Part shown: positions 17,112-27,004 of the stretch, piece by piece
How positions within the stretch are numbered: position 1 is the first letter of the stretch
Layout: each line of letters begins with the position of its first letter
Source: Longimicrobiales bacterium
Lineage (GTDB): Bacteria > Gemmatimonadota > Gemmatimonadetes > Longimicrobiales > RSA9
Direction of reading: 5' to 3'
NCBI GenBank assembly: GCA_035461765.1
Contig: DATHUY010000160.1
Coordinates: forward strand, 62,001-126,000
Length of the DNA stretch: 64,000 nucleotides
Position numbers and translations under genes: made by a program
Notes under the pieces: model-generated
Database searches by the model: none
What the model saw: only the letters and a program-made list of their open reading frames with translations
What the model was told of the DNA's origin: nothing

Positions 17112-19805
17112 TCAGTCGGCGCGCAGCACCGTGTTGGGGTCGACCCGTAACGCCCGCATCGCCGGTACGACGCTCGCCACCAGCGCCACACCCACGAGCG
17201 TCGCTGCCACGGCCCCGTAGACTGCCGGGTCGCGTGTCGACGCATCGAACATCAGCGGCTCCAGTCGCGGTGCAGCCCAGATCGCTATCGCACCGCCGAT
17301 GGCGACTCCGATGACGACGAGCCGCAGTGCCGTCGCCACAATCATACGTACGACGTGCCCGGCCGAGGCGCCCAGCGCCAGCCTGACTCCCAGCTCGCGC
17401 GTCCGCTGCGCCACGCCATATGCGATCATGCTGTAGAGGCCGATGGCAGCCAGCACCAGCGCGAGGACCCCGAATGCTACGAACATGGTAGCGCCGAAGC
17501 TCCAGGCGCGCAGGCTGGGATCGACAAGCTCGCGCAGCGGCTGGACTGTGACGTAAGCCGCGCCCGGCATCTCCGCCTGCAGCCGGCGCCGCAGGGCCTC
17601 CGCGTGGCTCACTCCCTCGACGTCGACCCGGACGAAGAGCTGCGGATACATCTCCTCACCGTACTGCGAGGCCGGTATGTAGTAGGTGTATTCCCGCTCG
17701 TCGGTGAGTGTGCGGACCCGCATGTCCTCGGCAACGCCGATCACCCGCGTGCATGGCGCGTCGGCCGCAGCTATTCGAAGGCACTGACCTATCGCGTCCT
17801 GACCCGGCCACAGCGCCCGGGCCATCCCTTCGCCGACGACTACGACGCGCTGCGTGTTCTCTCGATCGCGCTCGTCGAAAGCGCGCCCCCGGAACACCCG
17901 CGTGCCAAGCGTCCTGAAGTAGTCCGGTGTACCGGCCTGGAGGATGAAATTCCCCAGGTTGCGCACAGTATCGATCCCCGCGACCCACAGTCCGCGGCCT
18001 TCGTTGCTCCAGAACGGCACCGACGCCGCTAGCGCGGCGCTACTCACGCCCGGCATTGTCTCTGCCGCTTCCAGCATGCGCAGGTTCAGCGCGCGTCGCG
18101 CTGCGTCATCCATGCTCGTGCCGCGCGAATTTGCCGAGGCGAAGAGGATCGGATCCACATCGTATCCCAGCCGGAACTGCTGGACGTTGTGCAGGCTGCG
18201 CACGAACAGGCCGGCGCCGACGAGCAGCACCACCGACAGCGCAGCCTGCACCACCAGTAGCGCGGCGCCGGTCCGCGACCGCTGAAACCCGTCTTCGCGT
18301 CCACCAGTCTTGAGGGTGCCGGCGAGATCCGTGCGACCTGCGTGGAGCGCAGGCACAAGCCCGGTCAGGATCGCCACCAGAAGCGTGACAGCGCCCAGAT
18401 ACAGCAGCGTCCGACCGTCCGTAATGGCGCCCGCCGGAAAGTCCGGAGGAAGGAACAGCGCCCGGAGCCCGGCTCCGCCCCAGTGGGCGATCAGCAGCCC
18501 GGCAGCGCCACCAAGAACAGCCAGCACCAGACTCTCGCTGAACAGCTGCCGCAGCAGCCGCCCGCGCGATACGCCCAGTGCGAGGCGCATGGCAATCTCG
18601 CGCCGGCGGCTTACCGCACGCGAAAGCAGCAGGTTGGCGACGTTCGCGCAGGCGACCAGCAGGACGATGAGGGCGACACCACTGATCCAGGCAGCAACCC
18701 GTGAGTCACGCCCCGCCTGCGGACCGCGCTCGAGCTGCACCGGACCGAGTGTCCCGCGCGGACGCACATCCTCCACCGCACCCCAGCCCGGCGACGCTGC
18801 AAAGGCCTGACGCCAGCTGTGACGGAACGCCTGCGTCAGATCCGCCTCGGCCTCCTCCACACTGATGCCCGGCCTCCGCCGGACGATCATCTCCAGCCAG
18901 CTCCAGTTGTAGTTCGTGTGATACGTGGTGCCACGGAACGCGTGCGCGTGCGCGGTCAACGGAACCCACGCCGCCGGTACGCCCTGGTCACTCATGCCGA
19001 CAAAGCCTTCCGGCGCCACACCGATGATCGTGCCGAGCAGCCGATCCACCTGCAGACTCCGCCCGATGACGTCCGGACTGCCACCGAACTGCGTCTGCCA
19101 GTAGTCGTAGCCGAGCACGACCACCGGCGATCCCACAGGCACACTGTCCTCGGCTGCCGAGAAGAACCGCCCGAGCACCGGACGGGCCGCGAAGAAGTCG
19201 AAGAAGCTCGCCGTCGCCATCGTGACCGGCACTTCGCGCAGACCTTCACCCGAGCCCACCCCATGGCGCCGCGTCTGGAACGCCGCAATGTCACTGAACG
19301 ACGTCGTCTGTTCCAGCACATCGAGGTACCGCCGGACCTGGAAGTTCCGGTTGACATCCTCCTCGCCGCGATCGATGCCGTGCAGGTAGACTCGATGCAC
19401 AGACCCCTGATCGATCAGCGCCGGCGGCGCGCGGAACAGCAGCCGATCGACGATGCCGAACATCGTCGCATTCGCTCCAATCCCGAGACCGAGCGTAAGC
19501 ACGACTCCAATCGTGAACGCCTTCCGCGTTCGCAGACCCCGCAGTGCATAGCGAATGTCCTGCAGCACCGTCTCGAGAAGCACCACCCCCCGCGCATCGC
19601 GCGCCTCGTCCCTGATCCGCTCCACGCCGCCGAACTCGAGCCGCGCCTGTCGCGACGCCTCCGCCCGTGACATACCCTCCCCCACGAGCTTCTCCGTGTG
19701 GCGATCGATATGGTAACGAAGCTCGTCATCCAGCTCCGCCTCCATCTCCTCGCGGCGCAGCAGCGCGCGCATGCGGTAGCGCACCTCGCTCAGCAGTCGG
19801 CTCAT
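17112..19805 (-). CDS. ADOP-type ABC transporter permease (MacB/FtsX-like)
   Basis: An 897-residue inner-membrane protein. The N-terminal 80 residues form the soluble ADOP signature (ELDDELRYHIDRHTEKLVGE, then SRQARLEFGG). A first membrane helix lies at about 98-118 (FTIGVVLTLGLGIGANATMF), then a MacB-like periplasmic domain. Two FtsX domains near residues 380-500 and 770-890 each have three or four helices. The GIGANATMFG motif is typical of this family. No ATPase partner is encoded beside it. The PadR gene 21 bp upstream is the standard partner and probably controls it. The substrate is unknown. Confidence 0.9.
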   Translation of the reverse strand: MSRLLSEVRYRMRALLRREEMEAELDDELRYHIDRHTEKLVGEGMSRAEASRQARLEFGGVERIRDEARDARGVVLLETVLQDIRYALRGLRTRKAFTIGVVLTLGLGIGANATMFGIVDRLLFRAPPALIDQGSVHRVYLHGIDRGEEDVNRNFQVRRYLDVLEQTTSFSDIAAFQTRRHGVGSGEGLREVPVTMATASFFDFFAARPVLGRFFSAAEDSVPVGSPVVVLGYDYWQTQFGGSPDVIGRSLQVDRLLGTIIGVAPEGFVGMSDQGVPAAWVPLTAHAHAFRGTTYHTNYNWSWLEMIVRRRPGISVEEAEADLTQAFRHSWRQAFAASPGWGAVEDVRPRGTLGPVQLERGPQAGRDSRVAAWISGVALIVLLVACANVANLLLSRAVSRRREIAMRLALGVSRGRLLRQLFSESLVLAVLGGAAGLLIAHWGGAGLRALFLPPDFPAGAITDGRTLLYLGAVTLLVAILTGLVPALHAGRTDLAGTLKTGGREDGFQRSRTGAALLVVQAALSVVLLVGAGLFVRSLHNVQQFRLGYDVDPILFASANSRGTSMDDAARRALNLRMLEAAETMPGVSSAALAASVPFWSNEGRGLWVAGIDTVRNLGNFILQAGTPDYFRTLGTRVFRGRAFDERDRENTQRVVVVGEGMARALWPGQDAIGQCLRIAAADAPCTRVIGVAEDMRVRTLTDEREYTYYIPASQYGEEMYPQLFVRVDVEGVSHAEALRRRLQAEMPGAAYVTVQPLRELVDPSLRAWSFGATMFVAFGVLALVLAAIGLYSMIAYGVAQRTRELGVRLALGASAGHVVRMIVATALRLVVIGVAIGGAIAIWAAPRLEPLMFDASTRDPAVYGAVAATLVGVALVASVVPAMRALRVDPNTVLRAD

Positions 19806-19826
19806 CGGCGCTCTCCCCTGAAGCGG

Positions 19827-20156
19827 TCAGTTCATGTCGAGGACGAGGTCCACCGCCGCCGTCAGCCTGCGCCACGCCTCCACATCGGACGCGAGCTGCC
19901 TCCGGCCCGCGCGCGTCAGCTCGTAGAACTTCGCCCGCCGGTTGTTCTCCGATTCGCCCCACTCCGCACGGACCCAACCGCGGCGCTCCAACCGATGCAG
20001 CGCCGGGTACAGCGATCCCTGCGGAATCGTCAGTGTCGCCCGCGACACCTGGTGCAGCCGCTCCGATATCGCCCAGCCGTGCATCCGCTGGAGCGAGAGC
20101 GTACGCAGAATGAGCAGGTCGAGTGTGCCCTGCGGCAGGTCGAGTCGTTCGGTCAT
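19827..20156 (-). CDS. PadR-family transcriptional regulator
   Basis: A 109-residue winged-helix repressor. It has the family opening LPQGTLDLLILRTLSLQRMHGWAI and the wing/recognition region IPQGSLYPALHRLERRGWV, then a helix for dimerisation. GGAG precedes the ATG. It is followed after 21 bp by the ADOP permease in the same operon, the usual pairing. A near-perfect 18-bp inverted repeat straddles its predicted promoter, which points to autorepression. Inducers of such PadR proteins are generally small hydrophobic or phenolic compounds, but none can be inferred here. Confidence 0.92.
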   Translation of the reverse strand: MTERLDLPQGTLDLLILRTLSLQRMHGWAISERLHQVSRATLTIPQGSLYPALHRLERRGWVRAEWGESENNRRAKFYELTRAGRRQLASDVEAWRRLTAAVDLVLDMN

Positions 20157-20170
20157 GACGGCTCCGGTGG

Positions 20171-20228
20171 TCCCTTTTCGCTTCTACAGGAGCAAGGATA
20201 CCGGCCTTCATGTAGAAGTGCAAAGGGA
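20171..20228 (-). promoter_or_regulatory. Promoter and probable operator of the padR-permease operon
   Basis: An 18-bp inverted repeat with 16 matches occupies 20171-20188 and 20211-20228; the inner eight bases (CTTCTACA/TGTAGAAG) are perfect. On the minus strand TTGCAC (20223-20218) and TATCCT (20200-20195), separated by exactly 17 bp, form a promoter. The -35 lies in one operator arm and the -10 lies between the arms. Binding of PadR would block polymerase. The first transcribed base would be about 30 bp before the ATG. Confidence 0.65.
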
Positions 20229-20692
20229 AAGGGACGAACCGATCGACGGGTATGATGGGTGGCGGTGCGGGCACGGCCGAATATGGTGGGGGCGACGGGA
20301 TTGTGGACGAAGGCGGCGGATGACGGGCGGCCGGGGTAGCGGTGTTGGGCGACGGCGGGGTCGGAAACGCGAATCGACCATTTGGGCGACGCGTCCAGTG
20401 ACCGTGGAGGATTGGGCGCGCTATGGGCGGCCAATCTTCCACTCACGCAGCCTCAGAGGCCACCGCTGGAAGGTTGAGTGCGCCCGGATCGGTCAACCGT
20501 CCATTGGCTACGACCGCGGGCGGCGCGTGGACGGTTGTGGGAGTTTGCAGACGCCTGGCCCCGATTCACAGCCGTCGGGTGCACGAATGCCACACCGCCC
20601 GCCGCCCGCCGCCCGCCGCCCGCCGGCCGCGGGTCCGCGGATCGTGCGATATGACCGGAGCAGTTGTGTGGCTGAAAACCGCAGGGAGCCTG
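20229..20692. other. Intergenic GC-rich stretch
   Basis: About 460 bp with no supportable gene. It contains the CCGCCCG tandem repeat at 20595-20626 and otherwise irregular GC-rich sequence. Confidence 0.5.
20595..20626. repeat. CCGCCCG tandem repeat, about 4.5 copies
   Basis: Four exact 7-bp units, CCGCCCG, run from 20595 to 20622 and are followed by a partial unit. It is a simple repeat in an intergenic region. Confidence 0.9.
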
Positions 20693-21061
20693 TCAGGGTT
20701 TGTAGATCGCGATGCCGGCCGCGAGCAGTGCGAGGAGCGGCGCGGCGACCAGCACTGTCCGGGCGCCGGCTGTGGTTCGGAGCGCGAGCGCGAGCGCAGC
20801 GGAGAGCGCCAGCCAGATCGTCAGCTTGAGCAGAATCCAGCTGGGGAGTCCGGTATGGACGACGCCAAGGCGCGCGAGCATGCCGAATCCTCCGAGCAGC
20901 ACGAGGAACGACGCGGCGCCGTGCGTGAGTGCAAGCGCGCGGCGGCGCGGAAAGTCGGAGTGCGTGCCGCCCCTCAGCCGGTGCATGAACGGGAGAGCCA
21001 GAGTGATGAGCAGCACGAAGATGCCGAGAAAGTGGGTCAGCTTGTAGACTTCGTAAGGCAT
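20693..21061 (-). CDS. Small four-helix membrane protein (SirB-like impression)
   Basis: A 122-residue protein with four predicted membrane helices at about residues 10-25, 45-62, 73-93 and 100-119. It opens YKLTHFLGIFVLLITLALPF and later has SWILLKLTIWLALSA; the His near the start of helix 1 and the KL-x-x-W motif are notable. It resembles small SirB/CopD-like integral membrane proteins, but I would not assign a function. It is a single gene transcribed away from the S9 peptidase, with a TATCTTCC motif about 45 bp upstream on its own strand. Confidence 0.7.
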   Translation of the reverse strand: MPYEVYKLTHFLGIFVLLITLALPFMHRLRGGTHSDFPRRRALALTHGAASFLVLLGGFGMLARLGVVHTGLPSWILLKLTIWLALSAALALALRTTAGARTVLVAAPLLALLAAGIAIYKP

Positions 21062-21359
21062 TCGTCAGTTCCCTGTTCACATTCCGCGCGGTCCGGTGTC
21101 CGGGAAGATACGTCTCCGGCCGGGGTCTGCCACCCGCCGTAACGTCGGTGACCCATCCGGACGACATGCGCGCAACCATGCGGTTCATCCCGATCGGTGA
21201 CCGGCTCGTTCCGCAACGGTCGGTTCGCTGCGGCGTCGATTATGCATCGCGATTCCGTTGCACCTTCGCCCACAGCGGCGAGCTCATCTGATACGCTCCG
21301 CGGCCGTCGATCCAGTGCAGCGCTGAATCACCCGCAGACTCCAGCACCAGGAGTTCGAG

Positions 21360-23804
21360 ATGAACGCTCTCCTCCGAAACCGGTTTGTCGTCCTCACCGC
21401 ACTGCTGACCGCGGTGGCTCCCGCGGCGGCGCAGGACGTCTCCTCCTACCGCGTGCCGCCGCCGCCGATTCCGCAGATCCTCGATGCGCAGCAGACACCG
21501 TGGACGAGCATCGCGCCGGGCGGCACGACCATGGTTCTGGTGGGGCGTCCGGGCCTGCCGGACATTGCGGAGCTCGCCGAGCCGGAGCTGCGGCTGGCGG
21601 GGACGCGCATCAACCCGCGCACGAACGGTCCGAGCCGGAGCTCGTTCGGCCGCTCGCTCACGTTCCAGGACCTCGAGAGCGGCGCCAGCCGGGAGGTGAC
21701 TCTGCCGGCCGACGCACGGATCGGCTCATGGCAATGGTCGCCCGACGCGTCGTACCTCGCCTTTACCAACACCGTCGCCAGCGGCGTCGAGCTCTGGGTA
21801 GCCGACGCCCGCACGGCGGAGGCGCGCCGGCTGCTGGGCCCCGAGCTGAATGCCACGCTCGGCGCGCCGTACGAGTGGGCGCCGGACGGTCGCTCGCTCC
21901 TGGTGAAGCGGGTCACACAGGGCCGGGGCGCACCGCCGGCAGCGCCAGCGGTGCCGGCCGGACCCGTCATCCAGGAAACCGTCGGCAACGCTGCCCCGGT
22001 GCGCACGTACCAGGACCTGCTCACGAACGCGGCCGACGAAGCCCTGTTCGACTACTACTTCACCTCCCAGCTGGTGCGGGTGCCCGCGGTCGGCGGAGCA
22101 CCGACGCCGGTGGGCGAACCCGGCATCATCGCCGGATTCACACCCTCGCCGAATAGCGAGTACCTGCTCGTAACGACAATAAAGCGCCCGTACAGTTACC
22201 TCGCTCCCATGTTCGCCTTCGGCACGGAGACGTTCGTCATGGATGCGAGCGGACGTCGTGTGCACACGGTCATCGACCGGTCGGAAGTAACGATGTCGCC
22301 GATCGGTCGCGACATGGTGAGTCCGGGCCCGCGCTCGGTCAGCTGGCGGGCAGACGCGCCAGCGACGCTGGTGTGGGTCGAAGCCATGGACAGCGGCAAC
22401 GCCCGCGCAGAGGCGGCGGTCCGGGACCGCGTGCTGACGCTCGAGTCGCCGTTCAGCGGTGCTCCGCGAACGCTGATCGACCTGCCGCAGCGAGCCGCAG
22501 GGATCCGCTGGGGGCGACCCGACCTCGCACTCGTGCAGACCCGCTGGAGCACGGACGCGCGCACGCGCACATACGTGGTGAATCCGTCGCAGCCGGGCGA
22601 GGCCCGTCTTCTCTGGGATCTCTCGTCGGAAGACCGCTACAATGATCCCGGTGACCCCGTGACGAAGCTGAACGATCGGGGATTCTCCGTGCTGCGCTTC
22701 TCGCCCGACGGTCGGCACATCTACCTGACGGGACAAGGCGCGAGCACGCGCGGGGATTACCCGTTCCTCGCCAGGCTCGACCTCGCCTCCGGCAATACGG
22801 AACGGCTGTGGCAGGCCGAGGACCCGTATTACGAGGTGGTCGCAGCTGTGCTGGACGACGAGGCACGACGGTATGTCACACGACGCGAGACGATCACCGA
22901 GCCGCCGAACTTCTTCCTGCACGACCGGTCGAGCGGCGCGGCTCGAGCGCTCACCGACTTCCCGGATCCGGCGCCGCAGCTCGCCGGCGTGCAGCGTGAG
23001 CTAATCACGTACCCGCGCGAAGACGGCGTGACGCTCTCGGCGACACTGTTCACGCCGCCCGGATACGACGCGCAGCGCGATGGTCCGCTGCCGATGCTGG
23101 TGTGGGCATATCCGCGCGAGTTCCGCGATGCCGACGCGGCAAGCCAGGTGCAGGATTCGCCCAACCGGTTCAGCCGGCCCGGCGGCAGCTCGCACCTGTT
23201 CCTGCTGACGCAGGGATACGCGATCCTCGACGGCCCGGCCATGCCGATCATCGGCGAGGGGGAAGAGGAGCCGAATGACACGTATGTCCAGCAGCTCGTC
23301 AGCAGCGCTGAGGCCGCCGTCGACAAGGTGGTGCAGCTGGGCGTGGCGGATCGGGATCGTATTGGTGTCGGCGGCCACAGTTACGGCGCATTCATGACGG
23401 CCAACCTGCTGGCGCACTCCGACGTGTTCCGTGCCGGCATCGCGCGCAGCGGAGCATACAACCGCACGCTGACGCCGTTCGGTTTCCAGGCCGAACCGCG
23501 GTCGTACTGGGAGGCGACGAACGTCTACTACGCCATGAGCCCATTCAACTTCGCGAACCGCATCAACGAGCCGATCCTGCTCATCCATGGCGAAGCCGAC
23601 AACAACTCGGGCACGTTCCCCATTCAGAGCGAGCGCATGTACCAGGCGTTGAAGGGTCATGGTGCCACAGTGCGCTACGTCGTGTTGCCCCACGAGAGCC
23701 ACGGCTACGCTGCGCGCGAGTCGGTACTGCACACGCTGGCCGAGATGGTCGACTGGATGGATCGACACGTCAAGAACGCGCCCGCACGCACCGCGCGACG
23801 CTAG
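21360..23804 (+). CDS. Exported S9-family (prolyl oligopeptidase-type) peptidase
   Basis: An 814-residue protein with a signal peptide (1-24, ending APAAAQ). An N-terminal beta-propeller region follows (about 40-540, with repeats such as SWQWSPDASYLAF and EWAPDGRSLLVKR). The C-terminal alpha/beta hydrolase covers about 550-814. The catalytic triad is visible: Ser674 in GGHSYGAF, Asp747 in IHGEADNN and His781 in HESHGY. The family cleaves short peptides, often after Pro or Glu; the plant glutamyl-endopeptidase-like branch looks closest. CAGGAG lies a few bases before the ATG. It is followed by a strong hairpin and appears monocistronic. Confidence 0.9.
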   Translation: MNALLRNRFVVLTALLTAVAPAAAQDVSSYRVPPPPIPQILDAQQTPWTSIAPGGTTMVLVGRPGLPDIAELAEPELRLAGTRINPRTNGPSRSSFGRSLTFQDLESGASREVTLPADARIGSWQWSPDASYLAFTNTVASGVELWVADARTAEARRLLGPELNATLGAPYEWAPDGRSLLVKRVTQGRGAPPAAPAVPAGPVIQETVGNAAPVRTYQDLLTNAADEALFDYYFTSQLVRVPAVGGAPTPVGEPGIIAGFTPSPNSEYLLVTTIKRPYSYLAPMFAFGTETFVMDASGRRVHTVIDRSEVTMSPIGRDMVSPGPRSVSWRADAPATLVWVEAMDSGNARAEAAVRDRVLTLESPFSGAPRTLIDLPQRAAGIRWGRPDLALVQTRWSTDARTRTYVVNPSQPGEARLLWDLSSEDRYNDPGDPVTKLNDRGFSVLRFSPDGRHIYLTGQGASTRGDYPFLARLDLASGNTERLWQAEDPYYEVVAAVLDDEARRYVTRRETITEPPNFFLHDRSSGAARALTDFPDPAPQLAGVQRELITYPREDGVTLSATLFTPPGYDAQRDGPLPMLVWAYPREFRDADAASQVQDSPNRFSRPGGSSHLFLLTQGYAILDGPAMPIIGEGEEEPNDTYVQQLVSSAEAAVDKVVQLGVADRDRIGVGGHSYGAFMTANLLAHSDVFRAGIARSGAYNRTLTPFGFQAEPRSYWEATNVYYAMSPFNFANRINEPILLIHGEADNNSGTFPIQSERMYQALKGHGATVRYVVLPHESHGYAARESVLHTLAEMVDWMDRHVKNAPARTARR

Positions 23805-23817
23805 AGGCTCGACTGCG

Positions 23818-23850
23818 ACAGCGCTGCACGCGATCAACGTGCAGCGCTGT
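23818..23850 (+). terminator. Perfect 13-bp hairpin after the S9 peptidase
   Basis: ACAGCGCTGCACG at 23818-23830 pairs exactly with 23838-23850 across a 7-base loop, 13 bp after the stop codon. There is no pronounced T-run. Confidence 0.6.
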
Positions 23851-23886
23851 GTCGTGCCCCCGTCCGGCCAACGGGGATACCCGTCT

Positions 23887-23916
23887 TTGACACCGATGAA
23901 ACGCGCGTCCTAGATT
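23887..23916 (+). promoter_or_regulatory. Sigma-70-like promoter of the BTAD/TPR regulator
   Basis: A perfect -35 TTGACA (23887-23892), an 18-bp spacer and TAGATT (23911-23916). Transcription would begin about 29 bp before the ATG at 23952. Confidence 0.55.
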
Positions 23917-23951
23917 CAGTCCACGCGCATCACGCCCCCACGACCGATACA

Positions 23952-26177
23952 ATGATCACCTTCCGCATCCTCGGCACGCTCGATCTGAGAGATCGCGCGG
24001 GACGCCCGCTGGCGTCACCGCTGGTTGGATCGAAGCGCCTGGCGCTGCTGGCCGTGCTCGCGTTGCACGACGGCAGGGGTGTGCGCCGTGACACGCTGCT
24101 GGGCTGGTTCTGGCCCGAGCTCGAGCAGGACCGGGCGCGCAACTCGCTCAGCAACATGGTGCACCAGATCCGACGAGCGCTGGGCAGTGGGACGGTGGTG
24201 GGTCAGGGCGATGAGGTCCGGCTCGGGGAGAACGCAGTCTGGTGTGATGCGACAGCTTTCCAGACGGCACTCGCGGCGAATGAACTGGCCGATGCGCTGG
24301 AGCTTTACCGTGGCGACCTGCTGGCGGGCGTGTTCGTGCAGGGCGCATCGGCGGAATTCGAGCACTGGCTCGACACGGAGCGCTTCCGGCTGCGGCAGCA
24401 GGCAGCCTACGCCGCATCGGCACTCGCGATCAGCTCGGAACGTCAGGCGAGGCTGGCCGATGCGGTGAAGTGGGCTCGGCGTGCCGCCGCCCTCGACCCG
24501 TTCGACGAGCCGGCTGTGCGCCGGCTCATTCTCCTGCTGGACCGAGCGGGCGATCGCGCGGGCGCACTTCGGGCATATGAGGAGTTGTCTGCGCGGTTGG
24601 CGCAGGAGTTCGACGCAGAGCCGTCAGCAGAAACTCGCGCGGCCATCGACGAAGTCCGGGCACGAAACGAGGTGACTGGTCTCGCACGGTCTGCGAGGAC
24701 CATCGCAACGCCCGACGTACCCGACACGTCAATGCGGAACCGCGCTGAGGAGGCCCCCTCCGCACATTCCATTGCCGTACTACCGTTCGAGAATCTGAGC
24801 GGGTCACCGATGGCTGAGCCGTTCGCCCTCGGGCTGCATGATGATCTGCTCACCGAGCTTTCGCGGATTTCCGCACTCCGCGTAATTGCCCGGACGTCCG
24901 TCATGCGGTACAGAGATGCGCGCGAGCCGCTGCCTGATATCGCGCGGGAACTGGGCGTCGGCACGATCATCGAGGGCGCGGTGCAGAGCGCCGGTGACCG
25001 CCTGCGCCTGAACATACAGATGATCGATGCACGGACCGGTGCTCATCGCTGGGCGGAACGCTACGACCGCGAGCTCAGTACGGGCGGGATCTTCGCGTTG
25101 CAGACGGAGCTGGCCGGACGGATCGCGAGCGCATTGAAAGCGGAGCTGACGCCGGCGGAACGCGCACACGCCGTCCGGGAGAGAGCGACCGGCAGCCTGG
25201 ACGCGTACCGGCTGTATGCGCAGGGTCGGGCGTACCTCGACCAGCGCACCGAGGCAGGTATGAGGAGGGCGCTGGACTGTTTCGAGCGAGCGGTGGATCT
25301 GGATCCGTCATATGCACTGGCGTGGACCGGTCTGGCCGACGCTCTGTCTCTGCTTCATGACTACGGCTATGAGGAACCCGACCGGGTGCTGCCGCAGGCG
25401 GAGCAGGCGGTACGCCGTGCACTGGCACTCGCGCCTGACATGGCGGAGGCGCACGCGTCGCTCGGCGAGTTCCACGTGTCGCGCCGCGACGGAGCGTCCG
25501 CAATCCGCGCGCTGCGCAGAGCGACCGAGTTGAGGTCGAGCTATGCCGAGGCCCATAACTGGCTCGGCTGGATGTCGCAGGTGATGGGTGACCGTGAGCA
25601 GGCACTCGCCAGCGCGGAATGGGCCGTGGGTCTGGATCCGCTCTCACCGGAGGTGACAAGCAATGTGGCGCTGTCCCTCATCACGAACGGGAGACCGGCC
25701 GAGGCACTGGTCGTGGCGCGGCGGACACACGATCTGCAGCCGGATTGGACGACGGGGCGTTTCTTCGAGGGGCTCGCCCTTTACGAAATCGGCAGCTTCG
25801 CCGAAGCGGTCCGGGTACTGGACGGCCTCGTCGTCGAATGGGCGGGCTCCGGACCGACGCTGACGCTTGCGCTGGCGCACGCGGCCGCTGGCGATCACGG
25901 GACCGCGCACCGTCTCAGTGACGAGTTCGCGAGGGGTGAAGATCCGTACGCGGCCGGGCTGGTCCAGCTCGCCCTCGGACGGCGGAGAGAGGCCGAGTCG
26001 TACTTGCGCAGGGTCACCTGCTGGGACTACTGGCCGGCGCTGTCGCTGCACCACCTCTATACGGACGTGTTCGCGGTGATCCGCGAGGATCCGCTGCACG
26101 ACTGGATGTTGCATGAGGTGGAGCAGTGGTGGCAGCGAGACCCGATTGCGCCGATCGAGGGGGCAACACCTGAATGA
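23952..26177 (+). CDS. SARP/BTAD-type regulator fused to TolB-N-like and TPR regions
   Basis: A 741-residue protein with four parts. Residues 1-95 are an OmpR-type winged helix (MITFRILGTLDLRD, then WPELEQDRARNSLSNMVHQI). Residues 100-235 are a BTAD helical repeat domain. Residues 265-400 match the TolB-N/FlgO-like domain seen in adenylate-cyclase-type regulators (SIAVLPFENLSGSP). The rest is TPR repeats. No membrane helix is evident, unlike the paralogue at 60379-62724, so it is probably cytoplasmic. It should activate transcription, with the TPR part as an interaction surface. Its targets are unknown. The preceding peptidase ends in a hairpin, so it has its own promoter. Confidence 0.85.
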   Translation: MITFRILGTLDLRDRAGRPLASPLVGSKRLALLAVLALHDGRGVRRDTLLGWFWPELEQDRARNSLSNMVHQIRRALGSGTVVGQGDEVRLGENAVWCDATAFQTALAANELADALELYRGDLLAGVFVQGASAEFEHWLDTERFRLRQQAAYAASALAISSERQARLADAVKWARRAAALDPFDEPAVRRLILLLDRAGDRAGALRAYEELSARLAQEFDAEPSAETRAAIDEVRARNEVTGLARSARTIATPDVPDTSMRNRAEEAPSAHSIAVLPFENLSGSPMAEPFALGLHDDLLTELSRISALRVIARTSVMRYRDAREPLPDIARELGVGTIIEGAVQSAGDRLRLNIQMIDARTGAHRWAERYDRELSTGGIFALQTELAGRIASALKAELTPAERAHAVRERATGSLDAYRLYAQGRAYLDQRTEAGMRRALDCFERAVDLDPSYALAWTGLADALSLLHDYGYEEPDRVLPQAEQAVRRALALAPDMAEAHASLGEFHVSRRDGASAIRALRRATELRSSYAEAHNWLGWMSQVMGDREQALASAEWAVGLDPLSPEVTSNVALSLITNGRPAEALVVARRTHDLQPDWTTGRFFEGLALYEIGSFAEAVRVLDGLVVEWAGSGPTLTLALAHAAAGDHGTAHRLSDEFARGEDPYAAGLVQLALGRRREAESYLRRVTCWDYWPALSLHHLYTDVFAVIREDPLHDWMLHEVEQWWQRDPIAPIEGATPE

Positions 26178-27004
26178 TGCGACGCGGTTCTGAAGGCTTC
26201 TTCCCGGTCTGCTGCTGATCCTGCTCGCTCTGCAGTCGCTCGGCACAACGCTCGGCGCCGAACTGGACAACGCCGATGCGCCCGCCCACTTCGTATCCGG
26301 TCTGATGGTGCGGGACTATGCAGCCGACGGATGCGGCAGCTCAGCGCTGCAGTTCGCGCGTGACTACTACGCGCACTATCCCAAGATTGCGATCGGCAAC
26401 TGGCCGCCCCTCTTCTACATGGTCGAAGGCGCGTGGCTGCTCGTCACCCCGGTGCACGCCGCTTCGGTACGGGTGCTTCTCTCGCTGATTACTGTCGGCC
26501 TCGCATGGGCGGTGTTCCTCGCGCTGCGGCGGGACCTTGACTTCGCCCACTCCGCTTTCGGCGCGATGCTGCTGCTCGCGATGCACCCGATCGCGAGCTT
26601 TGACGGCACCATCATGCGAGAACGTGGTCGCACTGGCCGTCGCCGTCTCGGCCAGGCGTGGGCCCGCTTCATGGACCGGCCCGGCCTGAGTGCCGGTTGC
26701 TGGCGCTCGCCACGTGGGCGGGGCGGGATTATCGGCTGCGTGCCGATGACGACGCAGGCGCGCTCGCGCTGTTCTAACCGCGGACGCGGTGCCGCACCGC
26801 CAGCAGCTGGACCGGATCATCGCGGCTGATCCGGTGCGATTCCGACTGCTCCGGGAGATCACGCTCCGGCGTGGCGGCGATGTTGTTCCCGGCGAAGTAC
26901 TCGCCGTTTACACGGTGACATCGACCGCCGCGCACCGGCCGAGCGTGCGCCAGGTGCCTGGCTACCAGGGAATTGAATCGCTGGTAGGCGCGATGCCGAA
27001 TTAG
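26174..27004 (+). pseudogene. Decayed membrane glycosyltransferase (GT39/ArnT-like)
   Basis: The ATG at 26174 overlaps the stop of the BTAD gene and opens MMRRGSEGFFP, but that frame stops at once. A second frame continues with membrane-type sequence (LLLILLALQSLG, then LDNADAPAHFVSGLM). It goes on through PKIAIGNWPPLFYMVEGAWL and two hydrophobic helices, and breaks again near 26620. A third frame from about 26780 encodes a plausible C-terminus (FRLLREITLRRGGD) and stops at 27004. The family normally has 450-600 residues; under 280 remain, so an internal deletion accompanies the frameshifts. Its stop overlaps that of the convergent glycan operon. Confidence 0.7.

Noticed and set aside
20595-20626. 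CCGCCCG tandem repeat as a regulatory array
   Set aside because: It is a simple GC-rich repeat with no gene start in suitable position, and slippage explains it.
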